Below, piece by piece: positions 1 through 9,893 of a DNA stretch of 64,000 nt (its first letter is position 1; each line of letters opens with the position of its first letter). Source of the stretch: Enterovibrio norvegicus DSM 15893 (lineage in GTDB: Bacteria; Pseudomonadota; Gammaproteobacteria; Enterobacterales; Vibrionaceae); contig NZ_FOWR01000015.1 in assembly GCF_900115495.1 (NCBI RefSeq), forward strand, positions 61,196 to 125,195. The letters run 5' to 3'. The notes under the pieces were generated by a model. That model worked only from the letters and a program-made list of their open reading frames with translations, did no database searches and was not told the origin of the DNA. A program made the translations under genes and the position numbers.

Positions 1-1
1 C

Positions 2-466
2 CCTGAATCCGATCCGCTCGGTGCGGGCTACCACATCATCCAATCTAAAATTGCGATTGGCTCTGGCGGTGTCAGCGGCAAAGGTTGGTTGCTAGGCACC
101 CAGTCTCAACTGGAGTTTTTACCTGAACGCCACACGGACTTCATTTTCGCAGTGATTGCAGAAGAATGGGGGCTGATTGGTGTTGCTTGCTTATTGGCAC
201 TGTACCTCTTCATCATCGGGCGCGGTTTAATGCTTGCTAGCCGAGTACAAACGGCGTTTGGTCGCATGATGGCAGGCAGTATTGTGCTCAGTTTCTTTGT
301 CTATGTCTTTGTGAACATAGGCATGGTAAGCGGGATTTTACCCGTTGTTGGTGTTCCACTGCCCCTTGTGAGTTATGGGGGGACATCGATGGTGACGCTA
401 ATGGCTGGCTTCGGCATTCTCATGTCGATCCATACACATAGAAAAATGCTCTCTAAGGCTCTGTAA
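2..466 (+). CDS. rodA: RodA, peptidoglycan glycosyltransferase, 3' part
   Basis: C-terminal 154 residues of the SEDS-family polymerase that, with PBP2, makes the side-wall glycan strands in the inner membrane during rod-shaped growth. The frame is open from base 2, so the gene starts outside the window. Visible family signatures are [20 protein letters not shown], the conserved [11 protein letters not shown] loop, a membrane segment beginning near [10 protein letters not shown], and the terminal [12 protein letters not shown] motif typical of SEDS proteins. The stop TAA shares one base with the ATG of rlpA, so the two are translationally coupled. This is the usual mrdB-rlpA-dacA order. Identity is secure; nothing can be said of the missing N-terminal half. 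Confidence 0.95.
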   Translation, partial: PESDPLGAGYHIIQSKIAIGSGGVSGKGWLLGTQSQLEFLPERHTDFIFAVIAEEWGLIGVACLLALYLFIIGRGLMLASRVQTAFGRMMAGSIVLSFFVYVFVNIGMVSGILPVVGVPLPLVSYGGTSMVTLMAGFGILMSIHTHRKMLSKAL

Positions 467-1263
467 TGAAAAAATACCTTATTATCACTGCGATGTTGCT
501 TTCAGGCTGTGTTTCTGAAGATGGGCGCTACAGCCTTTCCGATGATAAAGCACCAGAAACGTCACCAACGTTGGCACACATTGAAGATGCACAGCCTCGT
601 TACGAGCCCTATAGCCGCGCAGGAAACAGCAATTACACCGTTCTCGGTAAAGACTATGAAGTGCTCAAAGCGCCTGAAGCGTTTTCTGAAACAGGCATTG
701 CGTCTTGGTATGGCGAAAAATTCCACGGCCACAAAACGTCAAACGGCGAAATTTACGACATGTACTCCATGTCCGCTGCGCATAAAACATTGCCGATCCC
801 AAGCTACGTCGAAGTTGAAAACACCAGCAATGGTAAAAAAGCCATTGTACGCGTGAATGACCGCGGTCCTTTTCATGAAGGTCGCGTGATTGATTTAAGC
901 TATGCGGCTGCATCGAAATTAGACGTACTAAAAACGGGAACCGCACCTGTAAAAGTGACCTTACTCAAAATTGGCAAACCTACTGATGATACAGAGTGGC
1001 AAGGTGCACGATTAAACCGTTACTTTGTACAATTGGTGGCTATCTCGGACCAAATGAAAGCAACCAAAGCGGCTGAAACATTTGCAAAACAATTTGATTT
1101 GCCAACCGACATTCGCCAATCAGGAAACGTGTATCGCGTTCGCCTAGGCCCATTTTACGACTATGATCAAACGCAAAATGCGGCGATGAAAGCTCGCGAG
1201 CAGCAAATAAATGAGGCATTTATTGTTGCAGAACCGATTGCAGGTGAACTGTCGCAAAAATAG
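466..1263 (+). CDS. rlpA: RlpA septal ring lytic transglycosylase lipoprotein
   Basis: 265-residue outer-membrane lipoprotein. The signal peptide ends in a lipobox LLSGC with Cys15. A double-psi beta-barrel domain follows (about residues 75-165) with GIASWYGEKFHGHKTSNGE and VRVNDRGPF, which holds the family's catalytic surface. A C-terminal SPOR domain (about 185-260, starting near RYFVQLVAIS) binds denuded glycan at the division site. In Pseudomonas the family cleaves glycan strands lacking stem peptides; in E. coli activity is less clear, so lytic activity here is inferred. It lies between rodA and dacA, the standard cell-wall cluster, and its ATG overlaps the rodA stop codon. Confidence 0.93.
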   Translation: MKKYLIITAMLLSGCVSEDGRYSLSDDKAPETSPTLAHIEDAQPRYEPYSRAGNSNYTVLGKDYEVLKAPEAFSETGIASWYGEKFHGHKTSNGEIYDMYSMSAAHKTLPIPSYVEVENTSNGKKAIVRVNDRGPFHEGRVIDLSYAAASKLDVLKTGTAPVKVTLLKIGKPTDDTEWQGARLNRYFVQLVAISDQMKATKAAETFAKQFDLPTDIRQSGNVYRVRLGPFYDYDQTQNAAMKAREQQINEAFIVAEPIAGELSQK

Positions 1264-1372
1264 AATGTCATTAATTAGTAAGTTGTTGTAACCCTGTCTG
1301 ACACTTAATCAGCCGATCTGATATAGTGTTGCCAGTTTTGACTAGAGAAATACCAAGTAAGTACCTAAAACT

Positions 1373-2545
1373 ATGAATAAATCATCCTCTTTGTTGCGCT
1401 CTTTAGTCTTATCGACTGCCGTTTTAGCATCCGCATCAGCGGTCGCTGCGCCTTCCGTTGTCCCAGATGCCCCGCAGATCGCTGCGAAAGGCTACGTATT
1501 GATGGACTACAACTCGGGCAAAGTCCTTGCCGAGAACAATGCCTACGAGCGTTTAAACCCTGCTAGCTTGACCAAGATGATGACCAGCTATGTCATCGGC
1601 CAAGAAGTGGAACGTGGCAACATCAGCCTCGAAGACGACGTTGTGATCAGTAAAAACGCATGGGCGAAAAACTTCCCAGGCAGTTCAAAAATGTTTATTG
1701 AAGTGGGCACAACAGTCTCTGTTGCCGACTTGAACCGAGGCATCATCATCCAATCAGGTAACGATGCCTGTGTTGCTATGGCTGAACACGTGGCCGGATC
1801 TGAAGATTCATTTGTCGACCTGATGAATGGTTGGGCGAAAACACTGGGCATGAAAGATACCCATTACGCCAACTCACACGGCCTTGACCATGATGAGCTT
1901 TACTCAACGCCTTATGACCTTGCGCTACTAGGCCAAGCCTTGATTCGTGATGTTCCTGAAGAGTATCGCATCTACGAAGAGAAATCGTTCACTTACAACG
2001 GCATCACCCAATACAACCGTAACGGTCTACTTTGGGATAAGAGCATGAACGTTGATGGCATTAAAACAGGCCATACCGACAAAGCGGGTTACAACCTTGT
2101 CAGCTCTGCGACTGAAGGCAAAATGCGTCTTATCGCGGTTGTGATGGGCACCAACAGTGCAAACGCTCGTAAAGCTGAAAGTAAAAAACTGCTTAACTAC
2201 GGTTTCCGTTTCTTCGAAACTGTCGCACCGCACAAAGCGAACGAAACATTTGTGACTGAGAAAGTCTGGATGGGCGACACTGACCAAGTGGCTTTGGGTG
2301 TATCAGAAGATACCTACGTAACCCTGCCACGCGGTAAAGCACGTGACTTGGAAGCAAGCTTTGTTCTCGAGAAAACGCTTGAAGCACCCATCGTCAAAGG
2401 CGACGTTGTGGGTAAGCTTTACTACCAAGTTGATGGCGAAGACATCGCGGAATATCCACTGGTTGCGTTGAATAACGTACAAGAAGGTGGTTTGTTCAGC
2501 CGCTTGATGGACTACATCATCATGTTCTTCAAGAGCTTGTTCTAA
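1373..2545 (+). CDS. dacA: D-alanyl-D-alanine carboxypeptidase DacA (PBP5)
   Basis: 390-residue low-molecular-weight penicillin-binding protein that removes the terminal D-Ala from peptidoglycan pentapeptides in the periplasm. The signal peptide ends near AVAA (about residue 26). All three active-site motifs are present: SLTK with the nucleophile Ser65, SGN at 128-130 and KTG at 231-233. A PBP5-type C-terminal beta domain follows, and the last 18 residues (LMDYIIMFFKSLF) form the amphipathic helix that anchors PBP5 to the membrane. Length matches the family. A gap of about 110 bp separates it from rlpA, so it may have its own promoter; a strong terminator follows. Confidence 0.96.
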   Translation: MNKSSSLLRSLVLSTAVLASASAVAAPSVVPDAPQIAAKGYVLMDYNSGKVLAENNAYERLNPASLTKMMTSYVIGQEVERGNISLEDDVVISKNAWAKNFPGSSKMFIEVGTTVSVADLNRGIIIQSGNDACVAMAEHVAGSEDSFVDLMNGWAKTLGMKDTHYANSHGLDHDELYSTPYDLALLGQALIRDVPEEYRIYEEKSFTYNGITQYNRNGLLWDKSMNVDGIKTGHTDKAGYNLVSSATEGKMRLIAVVMGTNSANARKAESKKLLNYGFRFFETVAPHKANETFVTEKVWMGDTDQVALGVSEDTYVTLPRGKARDLEASFVLEKTLEAPIVKGDVVGKLYYQVDGEDIAEYPLVALNNVQEGGLFSRLMDYIIMFFKSLF

Positions 2546-2574
2546 GTTCGCTCAGAAAGAACATTAGCAATTTC

Positions 2575-2604
2575 AAAAGGCAGCCGATGGCTGCCTTTTT
2601 ATTT
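2575..2604 (+). terminator. Rho-independent terminator after dacA
   Basis: Stem GGCAGCC/GGCTGCC with a three-base loop, flanked by an A run on the left and TTTTTATTTT on the right, 30 bp after the dacA stop. Confidence 0.9.
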
Positions 2605-2764
2605 TGATTCTTCGTCCCCATATAAAAAGAAATCACGGGGTTTTACATCGTCTTGTTTTCTGTTAACAGGACGATTACTATGCTCCCCAATTCACAAATC
2701 GTGATCATAAGCACAAAAGATAGACGCCCAGAGAGTGTATTTGGCGTCCAGCCTGGAGTAGAAA

Positions 2765-3034
2765 ATGCAAGAGCAACCAAAACTAAAAGACCTGCTGGAG
2801 TTCCCATGTAAGTTCACTTACAAAGTCATGGGCTACGCCAAACCAGAACTTACAGATCTGGTTTTGGAAGTTATCCAGCGTCACGCACCGGGTGACTACA
2901 CCCCAAGCGTAAAACCAAGTGGCAAAGGCACATACAACGCGGTATCTGTCTCTATTACAGCCACTTCTATCGAACAAGTTGAAACGCTGTATAAAGAACT
3001 GGGTGACATTGAAATTGTACGCATGGTTCTCTAA
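2765..3034 (+). CDS. ybeD: YbeD, UPF0250/DUF493 family protein
   Basis: 89-residue small cytosolic protein of the DUF493 family. Sequence blocks [16 protein letters not shown] at the N-terminus and the final IVRMVL are typical of YbeD; the fold in the family is ACT-like (established for E. coli YbeD). The molecular role is not established, and its constant position between dacA and lipB is the main context clue, suggesting a link with lipoate or cell-wall enzymes that remains unproven. Length is normal. A perfect 8-bp stem hairpin lies between it and lipB. Confidence 0.9.
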   Translation: MQEQPKLKDLLEFPCKFTYKVMGYAKPELTDLVLEVIQRHAPGDYTPSVKPSGKGTYNAVSVSITATSIEQVETLYKELGDIEIVRMVL

Positions 3035-3068
3035 CCAGCTGTTACCATTCTGAAATACCCTTACTGAC

Positions 3069-3090
3069 GGCGGCTGTTAATTCAGCCGCC
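3069..3090 (+). other. Hairpin between ybeD and lipB
   Basis: Perfect inverted repeat GGCGGCTG/CAGCCGCC with a six-base loop, not followed by a T run, so unlikely to terminate on its own. It could stabilise the ybeD 3' end or attenuate read-through into lipB. Function inferred only from structure. Confidence 0.5.
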
Positions 3091-3183
3091 ACTCATTATA
3101 ATGCTGGAGAGAAGGCCGACATATTCAGCCAATCTCAGACTCAGTCCACATCTTTACCAATTCAACGCGAAGCAGGTGCCAAT

Positions 3184-3837
3184 TTGCAGCAGAACCGTCT
3201 TATCATCAGACAACTTGGGTTGCAGCCATACGAACCTATCTTGCAAGCTATGCATACATTTACTGACGAACGCGACAGTGATACATGCGATGAAATTTGG
3301 TTGGTAGAGCATGAGCCTGTGTTTACACAAGGCCAAGCGGGCAAAGCAGAACATTTATTGGCAACGGGTGACATACCCGTTGTACAGAGTGATCGTGGTG
3401 GACAAGTAACGTACCATGGTCCCGGTCAGCAAGTGGCATACATACTGATCGACCTAAAACGAAACAAAATGGGCGTGCGCGAGCTGGTCACTCATATCGA
3501 AAACACCGTTATCGATACACTGGCTCACTTTGACATCGAATCAAACGCACGTCCTGATGCGCCAGGCGTCTATGTGAAAGACACAAAAATATGCTCACTG
3601 GGTCTTCGTATCCGTCGAGGATGTTCTTTCCACGGCCTCGCGCTCAACGTAAACATGGATCTTTCTCCCTTCCTGCGTATCAACCCATGTGGTTATGCGG
3701 GGATGGCGATGACGCAAACTGTCGATCTTGGTGGCCCAGCCTCGTTGGCTGAGTTAAACCCAGTGTTAGTAGATAAACTGACTTCGCACCTCGGTTACGA
3801 TCAGGTCGAGTCCCTAACAGAAAGCAATCAATTATGA
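3184..3837 (+). CDS. lipB: Octanoyltransferase LipB
   Basis: 217-residue cytosolic enzyme that moves octanoyl groups from octanoyl-ACP to lipoyl domains of the 2-oxoacid dehydrogenases and GcvH, the first step of endogenous lipoate assembly. The catalytic dyad is visible: Lys135 in DTKICSLG and Cys169 in INPCG, at the same numbers as in E. coli. The [12 protein letters not shown] and [12 protein letters not shown] blocks are intact. The start is a TTG at 3184, chosen because the protein aligns with E. coli LipB from its first residues; no ATG fits. The stop overlaps the lipA start (ATGA), so the two are translationally coupled. Confidence 0.95.
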   Translation: MQQNRLIIRQLGLQPYEPILQAMHTFTDERDSDTCDEIWLVEHEPVFTQGQAGKAEHLLATGDIPVVQSDRGGQVTYHGPGQQVAYILIDLKRNKMGVRELVTHIENTVIDTLAHFDIESNARPDAPGVYVKDTKICSLGLRIRRGCSFHGLALNVNMDLSPFLRINPCGYAGMAMTQTVDLGGPASLAELNPVLVDKLTSHLGYDQVESLTESNQL

Positions 3838-4799
3838 GCAAACCGATCCAGATGGAACGCGGCGTGAAATACCGCGATGCAGACAAAATGGCGCTCATCC
3901 CGGTCAAGAACATGCCGACCGAGAAAAAAGAGATGCTGCGCAAGCCCGAGTGGATGAAGATAAAACTTCCTTCTGACAGCAAACGTATTCAGGAAATTAA
4001 GTCTGCATTGCGTAAAAACAATCTGCATTCTGTCTGTGAAGAAGCGTCTTGCCCAAACTTGGCGGAGTGTTTCAACCACGGCACAGCCACGTTCATGATT
4101 TTGGGTGCGATTTGTACTCGCCGCTGCCCATTCTGTGACGTTGCCCATGGTCGTCCAAACGCTGCTGATGAAAATGAGCCAGCGAAACTGGCAAAAACCA
4201 TCAGCGACATGAAGCTGAAATACGTGGTGGTCACCTCCGTTGACCGTGACGACTTGCGTGACGGTGGTGCAAAACACTTTGCTGACTGTACCCGTGAAAT
4301 TCGTGCTTTGAACCCAGAAATCCGTATCGAAACCTTGGTACCTGATTTCCGTGGTCGCATGGAAACCGCACTTGAGTTGCTAAAAGACAACCCACCTGAC
4401 GTGTTCAACCACAACTTAGAAACTGCGCCGCGCCTTTACCGTAAAGCGCGTCCAGGTGCGAACTACAAGTGGTCGCTCGAACTGTTGAAGAAATTTGGTG
4501 AAATGCACCCGAACGTGCCAACCAAATCTGGCGTCATGATGGGCTTAGGCGAGACCAAAGAAGAGATCGTCCAAGTCCTGAAGGATTTGCGCGAGCACGG
4601 CGTGACCATGCTGACATTGGGCCAATACCTTGCCCCAAGCCGTCACCACTTGCCGGTTGAACGTTACGTGCCACCTGAAGAGTTCGACGAGCTACGTGAT
4701 ATCGCGTTAGAGCTAGGCTTCACACACGCTGCGTGTGGTCCGTTTGTACGCTCTTCTTACCATGCAGACCTGCAAGCACAGGGCGTGGAAATCAAATAA
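3834..4799 (+). CDS. lipA: Lipoyl synthase LipA
   Basis: 321-residue radical-SAM enzyme that inserts two sulfur atoms into protein-bound octanoyl chains made by LipB. Both iron-sulfur clusters can be read: the auxiliary cluster from Cys68, Cys73 and Cys79 ([12 protein letters not shown]) and the radical-SAM cluster from Cys94, Cys98 and Cys101 (CTRRCPFC). The C-terminal RSSYHAD supplies the serine that ligates the auxiliary cluster in the family. Length is normal. It starts in a 4-base overlap with lipB and is followed by a terminator. Confidence 0.97.
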   Translation: MSKPIQMERGVKYRDADKMALIPVKNMPTEKKEMLRKPEWMKIKLPSDSKRIQEIKSALRKNNLHSVCEEASCPNLAECFNHGTATFMILGAICTRRCPFCDVAHGRPNAADENEPAKLAKTISDMKLKYVVVTSVDRDDLRDGGAKHFADCTREIRALNPEIRIETLVPDFRGRMETALELLKDNPPDVFNHNLETAPRLYRKARPGANYKWSLELLKKFGEMHPNVPTKSGVMMGLGETKEEIVQVLKDLREHGVTMLTLGQYLAPSRHHLPVERYVPPEEFDELRDIALELGFTHAACGPFVRSSYHADLQAQGVEIK

Positions 4800-4828
4800 G
4801 TCGCTTTAACTGACTTTTGAATAAATAG

Positions 4829-4857
4829 CGCCGAGTATCTACTCGGCGTTTTTGTTT
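4829..4857 (+). terminator. Rho-independent terminator after lipA
   Basis: GC-rich stem CGCCGAGT/ACTCGGCG followed by TTTTTGTTTT, about 30 bp after the lipA stop. Confidence 0.9.
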
Positions 4858-4869
4858 TCCCTGCTCTTG

Positions 4870-4918
4870 CTGCTCTATCTGCACTTCCTGCTCTATCTGC
4901 ACTTCCTGCTCTCCCTGC
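4870..4918. repeat. Short tandem repeat, 18-bp unit
   Basis: Two perfect copies of CTGCTCTATCTGCACTTC (4870-4887 and 4888-4905), preceded by a partial copy from about 4861 and followed by a degenerate third copy to about 4918. It lies just downstream of the lipA terminator in non-coding DNA. Confidence 0.85.
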
Positions 4919-5030
4919 AATCATACTGCCACGGATTTCCAAAATGGAAACACCGCCTTCTCATCATATCAATAGTGGAAAAACCCTTATTCACAATAAA
5001 ATAAACCCAAATTAAAGTAGGGTCTTTTCC

Positions 5031-6572
5031 ATGAACAACAACCTATCTGAAATGCAGCAACGTTTTTACGACATCATCAACAACCCAAGTCTTTCACCAA
5101 AGCAAAAGAACCAGTTTCTTGCGCTAGAAGCAGAAGCTAGCCTGCCTTACCTGTCAATCACAGACAGCATCGAGCAAGCGATGAAGGATGGTGTGATTTG
5201 TGACATGTTCGAAGGCCATGCCCCCTTCAAACCACGTTACGTGCTGCCAGATTACGCGAAGTTCTTGTCGCAAGGTTCTGAACACCTAGAACTTGCGCCA
5301 GCGGAAAACCTTGATGATGCACTGAACATGCTAAACATCATCTACCATCACGTTCCATCAGTGACCAATATCCCTGTGTATGTTGGCCAGCTTGATGACG
5401 TGTTGATGCCGTATGTAGGCACGCTGACAGAAGAAGAGATCTACGAGAAGATCAAACGCTTCTGGATCATGCTTGACCGCACCCTGCCTGATGCCTTCAT
5501 GCACGCGAACATTGGCCCTGCTGACAACATCATCTGTCGTACCATCCTGCGCGTTGATGCTGAACTAAAACAAATCGCGCCAAACCTGACGTTCATGTAT
5601 GACCCTGCTGTCACGCCAGACGATCTTCTTCGTCACGCCACCAGCAACATCTGTGAATGCAGCAAGCCACACATTGCAAACTACCCAATGCATGCTGGCG
5701 CTTACGGTGACAAGCGATTCGGCATTGTGAGCTGCTACAACTCACTGCCATTGGCTGGCGGTTCAAACACTTTAGTGCGCATGAACCTAAAAGAAGCGGC
5801 AAGCAAAGCAACCAACAGCGACGATTTCATCAACCGTGTTCTGCCAACCTACAGCAAACTGATGGTTGAACTGATGGATGTACGCAGCACGTACCTGCAT
5901 GAATCATCAAACTTCTTCACCAACTTCCTTGCGACTGAAGGACTGATTGAAGAAAGCCGATTTGCGCCAATGTTCGGTATCTACGGCATGGCTGAGGCTG
6001 TAAATACCTTGTTCGAAAAAGACGGCAAGCAAGGCAAGTACGGTCACGACATCAGCGCTAACGAATTGGGCCACGCAATTTCCGCGAAACTGGCGGCTTT
6101 GGTTGACGAAAACCCAGTCAAACATGGTTACAACGGTAAAGCACTTTTGCACGCACAAGGCGGTATCAGCCTAGATTTGGACGCAACCCCTGGCGTGCGT
6201 ATTCCTTACGGTACTGAACCAGACCCAGTGACTTACGTGCATGCAACTGCGGGTCACCACAAGCACTACACCTCAGGCATCAGCGACATTCTGACGATTG
6301 ATGAGACGGTAAAGTCAAACCCAGAAGCGATGTTCAACCTGTGTAAAGGCGCAATCAATTCAGGCTATCGTGAATTCACCGCGAACGTTGCATCAAACGA
6401 TTTGGTTCGCGTCACAGGCTACATGATCAAACTGTCCGATATCGCGAAGTTTGATGACGAAGGTTCACGTAAGAACACCACGTGGTTGGGTGCAGAAGCA
6501 TCGAAAAATACCGGTATTCTGAACCGCGCACCACGCGTCGTGAGCTTTGAATCAACGCCGATTTACAAATAA
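5031..6572 (+). CDS. yjjI: YjjI-family glycyl radical enzyme
   Basis: 513-residue glycyl radical enzyme of the YjjI (DUF3029) family. The C-terminal radical loop RVTGYM places the radical on Gly463, and the likely catalytic cysteine is Cys235 in VSCYNSLPLAGG. The protein is shorter than pyruvate formate-lyase (about 760 residues) and lacks its Cys-Cys pair. The substrate of YjjI enzymes is not established, so no reaction is assigned. The activase gene yjjW starts 30 bp downstream, so the two form one operon, as in E. coli. The radical is oxygen-sensitive in all known relatives, so an anaerobic role is inferred. A good ribosome site (AGTAGGG region) precedes the ATG. Confidence 0.93.
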   Translation: MNNNLSEMQQRFYDIINNPSLSPKQKNQFLALEAEASLPYLSITDSIEQAMKDGVICDMFEGHAPFKPRYVLPDYAKFLSQGSEHLELAPAENLDDALNMLNIIYHHVPSVTNIPVYVGQLDDVLMPYVGTLTEEEIYEKIKRFWIMLDRTLPDAFMHANIGPADNIICRTILRVDAELKQIAPNLTFMYDPAVTPDDLLRHATSNICECSKPHIANYPMHAGAYGDKRFGIVSCYNSLPLAGGSNTLVRMNLKEAASKATNSDDFINRVLPTYSKLMVELMDVRSTYLHESSNFFTNFLATEGLIEESRFAPMFGIYGMAEAVNTLFEKDGKQGKYGHDISANELGHAISAKLAALVDENPVKHGYNGKALLHAQGGISLDLDATPGVRIPYGTEPDPVTYVHATAGHHKHYTSGISDILTIDETVKSNPEAMFNLCKGAINSGYREFTANVASNDLVRVTGYMIKLSDIAKFDDEGSRKNTTWLGAEASKNTGILNRAPRVVSFESTPIYK

Positions 6573-6602
6573 TTACCGCTCATCGTTAAAGAGACCAAGA
6601 GA

Positions 6603-7499
6603 ATGTCAGTCAAGCCAACGCAAAACGAAGCACTGGTCAGTCGTATTCTGACATTCTCTTGTGTTGATGGGCCGGGTAACCGTTTGGTGGTGTTTTTGCA
6701 GGGGTGCAATTTCGATTGCATCACGTGCCATAACCCGCACACCATCAATCACTGCACACATTGCGGTGATTGTGTGAAAAGCTGTCCAAGTGATGCCCTT
6801 TCCATTGCCTCACAGCAAAACGGCCCAAAGCAGCGTGTCATCTGGCACGCTGACAAGTGCACACATTGCGATCTTTGCATCGATGTGTGTCCAGACAAGT
6901 CCAACCCGAAAATCGTCAGCTACAGTGTGGATGACATGCTCGCGTTGATCCGCCAGCACCACTTTTTCCTCAATGGCATCACCATTTCAGGTGGTGAAGC
7001 GACACTGCAACTGCCTTTCATTATCGCGCTGTTCAAAGCGGTGAAATCCGATCCTGATCTTGCACACCTTACCTGCTATATCGACAGTAACGGTTCGCTA
7101 TCACGCACGGGTTGGGAGCGCGTTTCCCCCTACCTTGATGGTGCCATGATCGATCTCAAAGCATGGCAATCAGACACGCATTTGTGGCTCGTCGGTCGAG
7201 ATAAGCATCGCGTTATCGACACCATTGATTACTTGGCTACGCAGAACAAACTGCATGAAGTGCGTTTGCTGCATATACCGGGGAAAAGCGATTTGGATAC
7301 CGAAGTCGATGCGGTAGGCGATTACCTCAACCCCCTGCCTAAAGAGGTAAAGATCCGCCTCAACGCGTTTCAACATCACGGTGTGATTGGTGAAGCGCTG
7401 ACGTGGGAGAAATGCAGTGAAACCGAGATGAACCGCTTTCATAATTTACTGTTTTCGAAGATCAATCGCCCCATGCAATTACCGACGATTTACACCTAA
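6603..7499 (+). CDS. yjjW: YjjW, glycyl radical enzyme activase
   Basis: 298-residue radical-SAM activase expected to abstract hydrogen from Gly463 of the upstream YjjI. The SAM-binding cluster motif CxxxCxxC is at Cys35, Cys39 and Cys42 (GCNFDCITC). An inserted double-cluster ferredoxin domain follows, with Cys51/54/57/61 and Cys86/89/92/96, as in other activases of this class. The SGGEATLQ block is the conserved GGE motif. Its last four bases overlap the end of the convergent LysR gene, with no terminator between them. Confidence in the pairing is high because family, order and spacing all agree. Confidence 0.93.
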   Translation: MSVKPTQNEALVSRILTFSCVDGPGNRLVVFLQGCNFDCITCHNPHTINHCTHCGDCVKSCPSDALSIASQQNGPKQRVIWHADKCTHCDLCIDVCPDKSNPKIVSYSVDDMLALIRQHHFFLNGITISGGEATLQLPFIIALFKAVKSDPDLAHLTCYIDSNGSLSRTGWERVSPYLDGAMIDLKAWQSDTHLWLVGRDKHRVIDTIDYLATQNKLHEVRLLHIPGKSDLDTEVDAVGDYLNPLPKEVKIRLNAFQHHGVIGEALTWEKCSETEMNRFHNLLFSKINRPMQLPTIYT

Positions 7500-8419
7500 C
7501 TCTTTGCCGTGTCGCCAATCAGTTGATCATGCAGCCAGCGGCACGCTGGGTTGTTCAAACTCACGGTATTCCACACCAAGCTATACGCCACTTGTCCGTA
7601 ATCAAACGGCAAGGTTTTTGCCACCAGCCCTTTTCCTTGTAGCGCCGTTTCAGCCCAACGCTTCGAGCACGTAAACAAATACGGCGAGTGCTGACACATT
7701 AATGCCGCCGAACCGAAATCCGCCACCATGGTCGCAATGTTTCTTGCACCATGTCGCTGCGTGAGTGTCTGCTCAAAGTAAGGTTCCGCCAAGTCTTTGT
7801 CGATCACACGAATATGCCGATAACTCAAGTATTTCTCTATCGTCAGCTCACCCTTGGCAAGCGGATGATGGTGATTCATCAAGCAGACCATTTCATCATT
7901 CAGAATCGCTTTCCACACCAAGTTCTTGCTGTGTGTCGGTGGCTGGCTGATATCATGAGGCAGCAGCAGAAAATCGATCTTCCCGCTCAGTAATGCCTCA
8001 AAACTGAATTGTTCTTTGGTGGAGATCACTAACTGAGCATGGTCACTCAACTGCTGAGAAATGCTCCCAAGCTGCGGGGCGAAAAGCTCAAACGTACTTT
8101 CACGCATCGACAAGGAAAGCGTACCCGTAAACGTCTCTGGCGCAAACTCGCCTTGTTGAAATATACCGTTAATGTTCGACAGCACATTGTGGATAGCTGG
8201 CCCAATGCTCAAGGCATATTGCGTAGGGGCGAGTTGATTACCTGTGCGGAAGAAAAGCTCATCGTTCAGCTGTGTTTTAAGCTGCGCCAATGCCTTGCTG
8301 ACGCTCGATGGCGTGACACACAATATGTTGGCTGTCGCCGTCACGCTATGCGTCATCAAGAGCACATGCATCACGGTTAAGTGTTTAACGCTAATACGGG
8401 AAAGGGTCGCGTAATCCAT
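7496..8419 (-). CDS. LysR-family transcriptional regulator
   Basis: 307 residues: an N-terminal winged helix-turn-helix (about residues 12-70, including ATANILCVTPSSVSKALAQL) followed by a substrate-binding-like effector domain (about 100-295). Its effector is unknown. It is convergent with yjjW and shares its last four bases, so the two transcripts overlap at their 3' ends. Being next to yjjIW suggests it may control them, but it is not divergent from them, as LysR regulators of adjacent targets usually are. It could instead act elsewhere. Confidence 0.85.
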   Translation of the reverse strand: MDYATLSRISVKHLTVMHVLLMTHSVTATANILCVTPSSVSKALAQLKTQLNDELFFRTGNQLAPTQYALSIGPAIHNVLSNINGIFQQGEFAPETFTGTLSLSMRESTFELFAPQLGSISQQLSDHAQLVISTKEQFSFEALLSGKIDFLLLPHDISQPPTHSKNLVWKAILNDEMVCLMNHHHPLAKGELTIEKYLSYRHIRVIDKDLAEPYFEQTLTQRHGARNIATMVADFGSAALMCQHSPYLFTCSKRWAETALQGKGLVAKTLPFDYGQVAYSLVWNTVSLNNPACRWLHDQLIGDTAKS

Positions 8420-8524
8420 CGAAGGTCATCATCATTTAAACAATCACGGCATAGCGTAGCGCTAAACCTTCCCTAGAGGTAGAGATATGCCTAAGTAACG
8501 TGGGGATATACAAGCGCCAGACAC

Positions 8525-8550
8525 AAAAAAGGCGCTGAATCAGCGCCTTT
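8525..8550 (-). terminator. Terminator of proBA
   Basis: Stem GGCGCTG/CAGCGCC with an A run on its left, giving a T run on the minus strand just downstream of proA. The right side also ends in TTTTA, so it may work both ways. Confidence 0.85.
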
Positions 8551-8573
8551 TACTTCGATAATCCACTTCCCGA

Positions 8574-9842
8574 TTATGGGCGAGACAGGTAATCCGCTTT
8601 ACCTACCCATTTGTAGGTTGTCAGCTCCTCTAAGCCCATAGGGCCGCGAGCATGAAGCTTCTGAGTAGACACAGCAACTTCTGCGCCTAAACCGAACTGA
8701 GCGCCGTCTGTGAAGCGTGTAGAGGCATTCACGTAAACAGCAGCAGAGCCTGCGCCATTGATGAAAGCTTCAGTCGCGATCAAATCGTTGGTCAAGATCG
8801 CATCTGAGTGACTCGCATTGTGCTCACGCATGTGGGCAAGTGCGCCGTGAACATCAGCAACCAATGCCACACCTAGCGTGTAGCTCAGCCATTCCGTGTC
8901 GAAATCACCGTCGCCCGCTTCTTGCAGATCCGCCACACTGTTCAGTAATGGCAGCGCCGCTTTCTCAGCAACCACTTTCAACTTGTTGTCGTTGAGGAGC
9001 GGTGTCAGCTTTTCAAACAATGCAGCCGCAATGTCTTTGTTCACCAGCAAAGTATCCAGTGCGTTACACGCTGAAGGGCGCTGCGCTTTCGCGTTGATGA
9101 TCAAATCCAACGCACGATCGAGATCCGCGGTTTTATCCACGTACATATGACTAATGCCAAAGCCACCGATGATCACTGGGATGGTGCTGTTCTCTTTACA
9201 CATTTTGTGCAAGCCCGCACCACCACGAGGAATAATCATGTCCACGTAATCGTCAAGACGAAGCAATTCGCCTACCAGTTCACGATCCGGTTTTTCAATG
9301 TACTGAACAGACGATGCAGGCAAGTTGGCTTTTTCAAGCGCGGTTTGAATGACCTTCACCAACTCAACATTTGAGTGGAAGGTTTCACGGCCACCACGAA
9401 GAATGCTCGCATTGCCAGTTTTCAGGCACAGAGACGCGATATCAATCGTCACGTTAGGTCGTGCTTCATAAATCACGCCAATAACGCCAATGGGCTCACG
9501 ACGGCGGCTCAACGTCATGCCGTTTTCCAGCACTTTACAATCCATTTCGCTGCCGACGGGGTCAGGCAGAGAAATGACATTGCGCACGTCTGCGGCAATG
9601 CCCGCCAAACGTGATTCGTTGAGTAATAGACGATCAAGCATGGCGTCGGGCAAACCTGCCTCTCTGCCTGCATCAATGTCTTTTGCGTTCGCCGCTAAAA
9701 TCGCCGCTGCGTTCGCCTCGAGTTCATCAGCGATCACTGCCAGCGCGTGGTTCTTTTGCGCTGTTGGTGCCGTTGCCAATGCATATGCAGCATCTTTCGC
9801 TGCACGTCCCATGCTCTGTAAACTGGTTGTTTGCAGACTCAT
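8574..9842 (-). CDS. proA: Gamma-glutamyl phosphate reductase ProA
   Basis: 422-residue NADPH-dependent enzyme of the aldehyde dehydrogenase superfamily, making glutamate 5-semialdehyde in proline synthesis. The catalytic cysteine lies in [14 protein letters not shown], and the conserved blocks [16 protein letters not shown] and SILRGG near residues 117-155 are present. Length fits the family (E. coli about 417). It is the second gene of the proB-proA operon, 51 bp after proB, with a terminator after it. Confidence 0.96.
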   Translation of the reverse strand: MSLQTTSLQSMGRAAKDAAYALATAPTAQKNHALAVIADELEANAAAILAANAKDIDAGREAGLPDAMLDRLLLNESRLAGIAADVRNVISLPDPVGSEMDCKVLENGMTLSRRREPIGVIGVIYEARPNVTIDIASLCLKTGNASILRGGRETFHSNVELVKVIQTALEKANLPASSVQYIEKPDRELVGELLRLDDYVDMIIPRGGAGLHKMCKENSTIPVIIGGFGISHMYVDKTADLDRALDLIINAKAQRPSACNALDTLLVNKDIAAALFEKLTPLLNDNKLKVVAEKAALPLLNSVADLQEAGDGDFDTEWLSYTLGVALVADVHGALAHMREHNASHSDAILTNDLIATEAFINGAGSAAVYVNASTRFTDGAQFGLGAEVAVSTQKLHARGPMGLEELTTYKWVGKADYLSRP

Positions 9843-9893
9843 TATCGCCTCTATTGCTTCGTCCTTTTCGACTGCGGAACACCCGCAATCGGA

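Noticed and set aside
4861..4918. Possible CRISPR-like repeat after lipA
   Set aside because: Units are directly adjacent with no unique spacers, only two are perfect, and no cas gene is present.
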